Shown here piece after piece: positions 32,441 through 36,156 of a stretch of 36,156 nt of DNA (positions are counted from its first letter, which is position 1; every line of letters starts with the position of its first letter). The notes beneath the pieces are model-generated. The model did not search any database and had not been told where the DNA came from. It saw only the letters and a list, made by a program, of their open reading frames with translations. The DNA lies in assembly GCA_036652735.1 (NCBI GenBank), contig JAVVVI010000027.1, positions 1-36,156 of the forward strand, written 5' to 3'. Both the position numbers and the translations under genes were made by a program. This DNA is from JAGOGN01 sp036652735. Its GTDB lineage: Bacteria; Bacillota; Clostridia; Lachnospirales; Lachnospiraceae.

Positions 32441-33112
32441 TCACTCCAATGTGTACCCAACATTTCGAACCGTCTTAATTCGACTTCCACTTTCCCCAAG
32501 CTTATGCCTTAAGGTCTTAATATGCATATCCAAGGTCCGGGATTCCCCCTCATAGTCTGTTCCCCAAATGCGATCCATAAGCACATCTCTTGAGAGTACA
32601 ATACCTGCATTTTGTATGAAAAGCTTCAATAATTCAAACTCCTTATACGTAAGTTCGCAAGGCTGATCTTTCACATAAACCATTCGTTTCTCACCATCCA
32701 GAAAAATATCTCCGCTGGTCAGTAATTTTTCACTGTTTTCTTCCGTGCTGCGTCGTAACAATGCCTTAACTCTGGATATTAATTCCATAATTCCAAAGGG
32801 TTTGGTCAAATAGTCATCTGCACCAAGATCCAATCCCTTAACCTTATCTATCTCCGATGTTTTGGCTGTCACCATAATAACCGGAACCCGCTTTGTCTCA
32901 CCTGTGCTTCGCAACTTTTTTAGAATGTGCAGACCATCTTCATCGGGAAGCATTACATCCAGAAGAATCAAATCCGGAACTCTATCCGTACATTTTTTGT
33001 AGAAATCCTTGGCACACTCAAATTCTTCCACCGTGTGACCGCTGTTTTTTAATGCAAATCCTTCTATTTCTCTAATATTTGTGTCGTCTTCTACAATATA
33101 TATGAGTGCCAT
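32441..33112 (-). CDS. phoB: OmpR/PhoB-type response regulator
   Basis: A 223-residue regulator with an N-terminal receiver (about 3-115; phospho-acceptor in LILLDVMLPDEDG, D51) and a C-terminal OmpR-type winged helix (about 128-222; LTYKEFELLKLFIQNAG and RTLDMHIKTLRHKLGE). AAGGAA precedes the ATG. It lies 17 bases after the phosphate transporter gene and 4 bases before the kinase gene. Together with the PhoP-box-like repeats upstream of the operon, this suggests a phosphate-starvation regulator (PhoB/PhoP) that controls its own operon. The specificity is inferred from context. Confidence 0.92.
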   Translation of the reverse strand: MALIYIVEDDTNIREIEGFALKNSGHTVEEFECAKDFYKKCTDRVPDLILLDVMLPDEDGLHILKKLRSTGETKRVPVIMVTAKTSEIDKVKGLDLGADDYLTKPFGIMELISRVKALLRRSTEENSEKLLTSGDIFLDGEKRMVYVKDQPCELTYKEFELLKLFIQNAGIVLSRDVLMDRIWGTDYEGESRTLDMHIKTLRHKLGESGSRIKTVRNVGYTLE

Positions 33113-33129
33113 CTTATTCCTTCCCGGTT

Positions 33130-34917
33130 CTAATTATCATCCGAAGTTCCGGTTCCCGACAATGTATATTTCTGCTTGTACGCATTATACAATTCCTGGA
33201 ACTTTGTGTTTTCTCCCTTTTCTAAAGTCTCTAAATATCCGTGTGTCTCCACTCCGTCTTCCACTACCTGTATCACTGAAATTGCAATATTGGAACAATG
33301 ATCCGCAATTCGTTCAAAACAATTGGATAAATCAGATAGAATGAATCCCATTTCAATGGTACATTCCCCTTTTCTCAATCGTCTTATATGACGTTTTTTA
33401 ACTTTTGCATTTAAGTTATCAATAACCTCTTCTAATGGCTCAATTGCCTTAGCGCCCTCAATATCATCTGTCATAAACACGTGAATTGCTGAACTGACAA
33501 TTTCATCAATTGCCTTAGAAAATACAATAAATTCCTCTGCTGCAATCGGTGAAAAACGCAGGTTCTTCTTAAACATTTCCTCTGCCGCCTCGCATATATT
33601 TACGGAATGGTCTGAGATTCTTTCAAAGTCACCAATACAATGCAACAACTCTGACAGAGTCTGGGAATCCCGTACGGAAAGGTTCTTACTGGAAATCTGA
33701 AGCAAATATTTCCCCAGTTCGTCCTCATATCGATCTATTTTCGCTTCAATCTGAAGTACCTTTTCTGCTTCTTCCGGTATATATGTTCCGATCAGTGCTA
33801 TGGAAGTTCTAAGTGCCTCATGTGATAATTCCGCCATTTTTCTTGTGACAGTTCTACACTGCTCCATTGCAAGTGCAGGCTGGTTTAAGAAATGTGCATC
33901 CAATACCTGGAAATCATCCACAACCTGAATTTTCTCTTCCGGTGTTTCCTTAATTGTAGCATACGCAAGTTTTTCCAGGAATTTTGAGAATGGTAATAGC
34001 AGCATCGTTGCAAAGATATTAAATACACTATGTATAATCGCTACTCCCAGCGGACTTGCTGCCGTTACAAGGAAATCAAAAGGACGTAGGAAATTAATTC
34101 CATAAAACAAAATCATAAATGCACTTGTACCAATTAAATTAAAATAAAAGTGAACCAGGGCTGCACGCCGGGCATTTTTACCGGTTCCAATACTGGATAA
34201 AAGCGCCGTTACACAGGTACCGATATTTTGTCCCATGATAATTGGTAAAGCAGTTACATAATTTAAACTTCCTGTTAAACAAAGTGCCTGAAGAATACCT
34301 ACTGAAGCAGATGAGCTTTGTATAATAGCCGTAAAGACAGCCCCAGCTATCATTCCAAGAATTGGATTGGAGAAAGTGGTTAGAATCCCCATAAATTCCG
34401 GTACTTCAGCTAATGGTTTAATTGCTTCACTCATTGTATTCATTCCGAACATAAGAACTGCAAATCCTAATAATACTGCACCGATGTCACGCTTCTTCTC
34501 TTTCTTTGAAAACATTAAAAACCCAACACCAATTAATGCAAGCACCGGTGAAAAGGAGGTTGGCTTAAGCAGCTGGATAAAAAAGTTCTCACTTTCAATT
34601 CCTGCCAGACTTAAAATCCATGAAGTAACTGTAGTACCAATATTGGCACCCATAATGACTCCTACCGCCTGGGTTAACTTCATAATTCCGGAGTTAACAA
34701 ATCCCACTACCATAACCGTTGTTGCAGAGGATGATTGGATCACTGCGGTTACTCCCGCTCCCAATAACACTGCTTTCCATTTATTGGCCGTTAATTTTTC
34801 AAGAAGGCTCTCTAACTTTCCTCCTGATATCTTTGATAATCCATCTCCCATTGTATTCATTCCATATAAAAATAGGGCCAGACCACCAATCATGGTTAAT
34901 ACACTAAAAAAATTCAT
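33130..34917 (-). CDS. Na+/phosphate cotransporter with C-terminal PhoU-like domain
   Basis: A 595-residue protein of the NptA/YjbB (SLC34-like) family. The membrane part (about 1-320) has the family's inverted repeat with two QSSSA motifs, TAVIQSSSATTV (about 58-69) and TAIIQSSSASVG in the second half. The C-terminal cytoplasmic part (about 345-575) is a helical PhoU-like domain. It imports phosphate (or, as described for YjbB, may export it). I choose the start at 34917, preceded by AGGAG; an upstream ATG at 34938 has no site. It is the first gene of the operon, behind the PhoP-box-like repeats, and is followed by the two-component genes. No Pst transporter genes are in this window. Confidence 0.93.
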   Translation of the reverse strand: MNFFSVLTMIGGLALFLYGMNTMGDGLSKISGGKLESLLEKLTANKWKAVLLGAGVTAVIQSSSATTVMVVGFVNSGIMKLTQAVGVIMGANIGTTVTSWILSLAGIESENFFIQLLKPTSFSPVLALIGVGFLMFSKKEKKRDIGAVLLGFAVLMFGMNTMSEAIKPLAEVPEFMGILTTFSNPILGMIAGAVFTAIIQSSSASVGILQALCLTGSLNYVTALPIIMGQNIGTCVTALLSSIGTGKNARRAALVHFYFNLIGTSAFMILFYGINFLRPFDFLVTAASPLGVAIIHSVFNIFATMLLLPFSKFLEKLAYATIKETPEEKIQVVDDFQVLDAHFLNQPALAMEQCRTVTRKMAELSHEALRTSIALIGTYIPEEAEKVLQIEAKIDRYEDELGKYLLQISSKNLSVRDSQTLSELLHCIGDFERISDHSVNICEAAEEMFKKNLRFSPIAAEEFIVFSKAIDEIVSSAIHVFMTDDIEGAKAIEPLEEVIDNLNAKVKKRHIRRLRKGECTIEMGFILSDLSNCFERIADHCSNIAISVIQVVEDGVETHGYLETLEKGENTKFQELYNAYKQKYTLSGTGTSDDN

Positions 34918-34982
34918 AGCGTCTCCTTTGTTTTTCATTGTTATAGTTTGTATTACATACTTTATAAACTTTAACTTATGTA

Positions 34983-35021
34983 CGTAAAGTTTATATACTT
35001 TCTATGTAAAATCTGTGTAAA
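34983..35021 (-). promoter_or_regulatory. PhoP-box-like direct repeats upstream of the Na/Pi operon
   Basis: On the minus strand, four hexamers sit at exact 11-base spacing: TTTACA (35021-35016), TTTACA (35010-35005), AGTATA (34999-34994) and TTTACG (34988-34983). Two match the Bacillus PhoP box TT(A/C/T)ACA with N5 spacers; a third differs in one base. The block lies 66 bases upstream of the transporter start. TATAAA (34966-34961) is a possible -10. It is where an activator of this operon would be expected to bind. Confidence 0.65.
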
Positions 35022-35035
35022 ATCTATGAATGTCT

Positions 35036-35902
35036 TCAACAATTTTTCTTGCAGACAATAGACCGTTTTTTTACCCCTACTCGTTCTGCACTGGTATCAC
35101 ATTTTGCCATAAAAAGAAAGTATATATTCTTATTTTCTTCTGATAGACTCTCATAATTACCCAAGCCCTTTGCTATAACCAAATCTGCCAATTCATAATT
35201 CTTTTTAAATTCAGGTGAAGTTCGGTGCAGCACCGTTCCCGGACAATTATCTCCATTATCTATAATCTCAACTAATTGATCCATTCCAACCATGTGTGCA
35301 TCTTCAACCAGAACATCATTTAAAATTGCCTTACCTCTAACTGCAAACTGAATGGAAAGTTCCGGAAATTCCTGTTTAATATGGGCAATAAACAATTTAT
35401 CCAGACAAATTTCCCCACAATTATCCCCTAGATAAAGTAATCGTTTTGCCTTTCCTAAATCCAGATGCAGGGCAGCACTATCATCTATTCCCAGTTTCGT
35501 TTCCCTGATGGCAGTAATATTTTTTCTTAAGATCTGTGAATTAAATTCACTTTTTGCAGCAAAGTCAATTAAGTTGCCGGAAATTGCAACTCGCAAGGCT
35601 ATTTGAAAAGGATTCTCTGCTGTATCAATCATTTTCTGTATCTCATCTTCCATGTTCAATACCTGTTGGTTATAATGTTGTTTTAAAGTGCGATATACAT
35701 TATCCTCTCCTGCGTAACGACATAAAATCTCCCACGTTCCATTCATTACCTCAGCATTACATCTGTTATAATCAACCTTACTTAAATAATCCAGTACTTC
35801 CCGCATGATGGTTTCGCTTTTTTCCCTATTATATCCCATTACCTGAGACACTTTTACAACCTGATTCATATTGCAGTTTAAACATTCAAAATTAAGCTTC
35901 AT
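35036..35902 (-). CDS. DUF89 / ARMT1-like metal-dependent phosphatase
   Basis: A 288-residue protein of the DUF89 family, whose studied members are metal-dependent phosphatases that remove damaged phosphometabolites (for example modified sugar phosphates). The metal-site signatures LLYLGDNCGEICLDKL (about 158-173) and VEIIDNGDNCPGT (about 216-228) are visible. The N-terminus carries an ECLNC pair, as in the prokaryotic subgroup. I choose the start at 35902, after AAAGGA at normal spacing; the longer frame from 35929 adds a nonconserved leader. It is a single gene between the Na/Pi operon and the tRNA genes. The substrate is unknown. Confidence 0.85.
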   Translation of the reverse strand: MKLNFECLNCNMNQVVKVSQVMGYNREKSETIMREVLDYLSKVDYNRCNAEVMNGTWEILCRYAGEDNVYRTLKQHYNQQVLNMEDEIQKMIDTAENPFQIALRVAISGNLIDFAAKSEFNSQILRKNITAIRETKLGIDDSAALHLDLGKAKRLLYLGDNCGEICLDKLFIAHIKQEFPELSIQFAVRGKAILNDVLVEDAHMVGMDQLVEIIDNGDNCPGTVLHRTSPEFKKNYELADLVIAKGLGNYESLSEENKNIYFLFMAKCDTSAERVGVKKRSIVCKKNC

Positions 35903-35951
35903 CTTTTTATCCTTTACAATTAAAATCAACCATTAGTATTATAATACAATT

Positions 35952-35990
35952 AAAGGCTGAATCCCTTGTTGCAATAGGGTTTCAGCCTTT
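35952..35990. terminator. Hairpin between tRNA genes and DUF89 gene
   Basis: AAAGGCTGAATCCC (35952-35965) pairs with GGGTTTCAGCCTTT (35977-35990) around an 11-base loop, with one T-T mismatch. The T-run is stronger on the plus strand; on the minus strand (the sense of the tRNA genes) it reads TTTAATTGTATT. It likely ends the tRNA transcript. Confidence 0.65.
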
Positions 35991-35999
35991 TTCTTATAA

Positions 36000-36072
36000 T
36001 GAGACATCGGGGATTCGAACCCCGGACAACTTGATTAAAAGTCAAGTGCTCTACCAACTGAGCTAATATCCC
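36000..36072 (-). tRNA. tRNA-Lys (UUU)
   Basis: A complete 73-base cloverleaf: acceptor GGGATAT/ATGTCTC with two G-T pairs and discriminator A; D-loop with AGCTCAGTTGGTAGAGC; anticodon stem ACTTG/CAAGT around CTTTTAA with anticodon TTT; T-arm CGGGG/CCCCG around TTCGAAT. CCA is not encoded. Confidence 0.95.
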
Positions 36073-36103
36073 ATGTGCTACATATCCAAATTTTCTTTGG
36101 AAA

Positions 36104-36156
36104 TGCCCAGTTCCGGAATCGAACCAGAGACACGAGGATTTTCAGTCCTCTGCTCT
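36104..36156 (-). tRNA. tRNA-Phe (GAA), cut by the window edge
   Basis: The 3' part of a tRNA: anticodon stem GAGGA/TCCTC around CTGAAAA with anticodon GAA, T-arm TCTGG/CCGGA around TTCGATT, acceptor strand ACTGGGC and discriminator A. The 5' acceptor strand and part of the D-arm lie beyond the window. It is 31 bases upstream of tRNA-Lys in the same direction, so the two belong to one tRNA cluster. Confidence 0.9.

Noticed and set aside
34367..34987. A 206-codon plus-strand reading frame opposite the Na/Pi transporter
   Set aside because: It is the complement of a well-supported transporter gene, has no good ribosome binding site, and its sequence has no recognisable domain.

Overview
The window looks like a chromosomal segment of a low-GC, anaerobic, spore-forming Firmicute, most likely a gut or rumen Lachnospiraceae/Clostridia. 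The case rests on the AT-rich sequence, strong GGAGG ribosome binding sites, a SpoVT sporulation regulator, a ferredoxin-linked 2-oxoacid oxidoreductase, a MATE exporter, hybrid kinases with substrate-binding-protein-like sensor domains, and a YvyF-like double zinc-finger protein of the kind found near flagellar genes. The species cannot be named from this sequence alone. No phage, transposon, CRISPR array or rRNA is visible. I support 33 protein genes and two tRNAs; almost all lie on the minus strand.

Layout in coordinate order. 48-5413 (minus): spoVT, tcdA, a class A penicillin-binding protein, a small transaldolase and a MATE exporter in one direction with short gaps. 5496-13093 (minus): a four-gene signalling cluster made of a hybrid histidine kinase with an extracytoplasmic substrate-binding-like sensor, a second hybrid kinase whose ATPase domain is degenerate, a very large REC/GGDEF*/EAL/PAS/REC/GGDEF c-di-GMP enzyme, and a stand-alone Hpt protein. 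13263-15531 (minus): trhA, the YvyF-like protein and a ROK glucokinase. 15675-16643 (plus): a zinc-dependent phospholipase C-like protein. 16638-19917 (minus): patatin, histidine phosphatase, EamA transporter and D-2-hydroxyacid dehydrogenase. 20006-22731 (minus): glnA, a Crp/Fnr regulator and rpiB. 22929-23933 (plus): an HD-GYP protein. 24020-27307 (minus): a VOR/KOR-type 2-oxoacid:ferredoxin oxidoreductase led by an uncharacterised P-loop ATPase. 27498-29862 (minus): an MFS exporter translationally coupled to a long ArsR-type regulator. 30060-31097 (plus): a secreted protein with four Ig-like repeats. 31099-34917 (minus): a Na/phosphate cotransporter, PhoB-type regulator and PhoR-type kinase behind PhoP-box-like repeats. 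35036-36156 (minus): a DUF89 protein, tRNA-Lys and a truncated tRNA-Phe.

Two themes stand out. The first is c-di-GMP signalling: the 5.5-13.1 kb cluster contains all the parts of a multistep phosphorelay (sensor kinase, receivers, Hpt, output) ending in one protein that could both make and break c-di-GMP, while the HD-GYP gene offers a separate phosphodiesterase-type activity. The middle kinase has lost its ATP-binding residues but kept its phospho-acceptor histidine and both receivers, so it looks like a phosphotransfer scaffold; this is the best candidate for an undescribed system here. The second is phosphate: the Na/Pi transporter and its two-component system sit behind four hexamers at exact 11-base spacing that resemble the Bacillus PhoP box.

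Several starts were placed by ribosome binding site rather than by the longest reading frame, including three TTG starts (14521 minus, 17570 minus, 30060 plus). No gene-free stretch exceeds 300 bases. The larger gaps (each 85-200 bases) hold promoters, terminators and a few inverted repeats, listed below.
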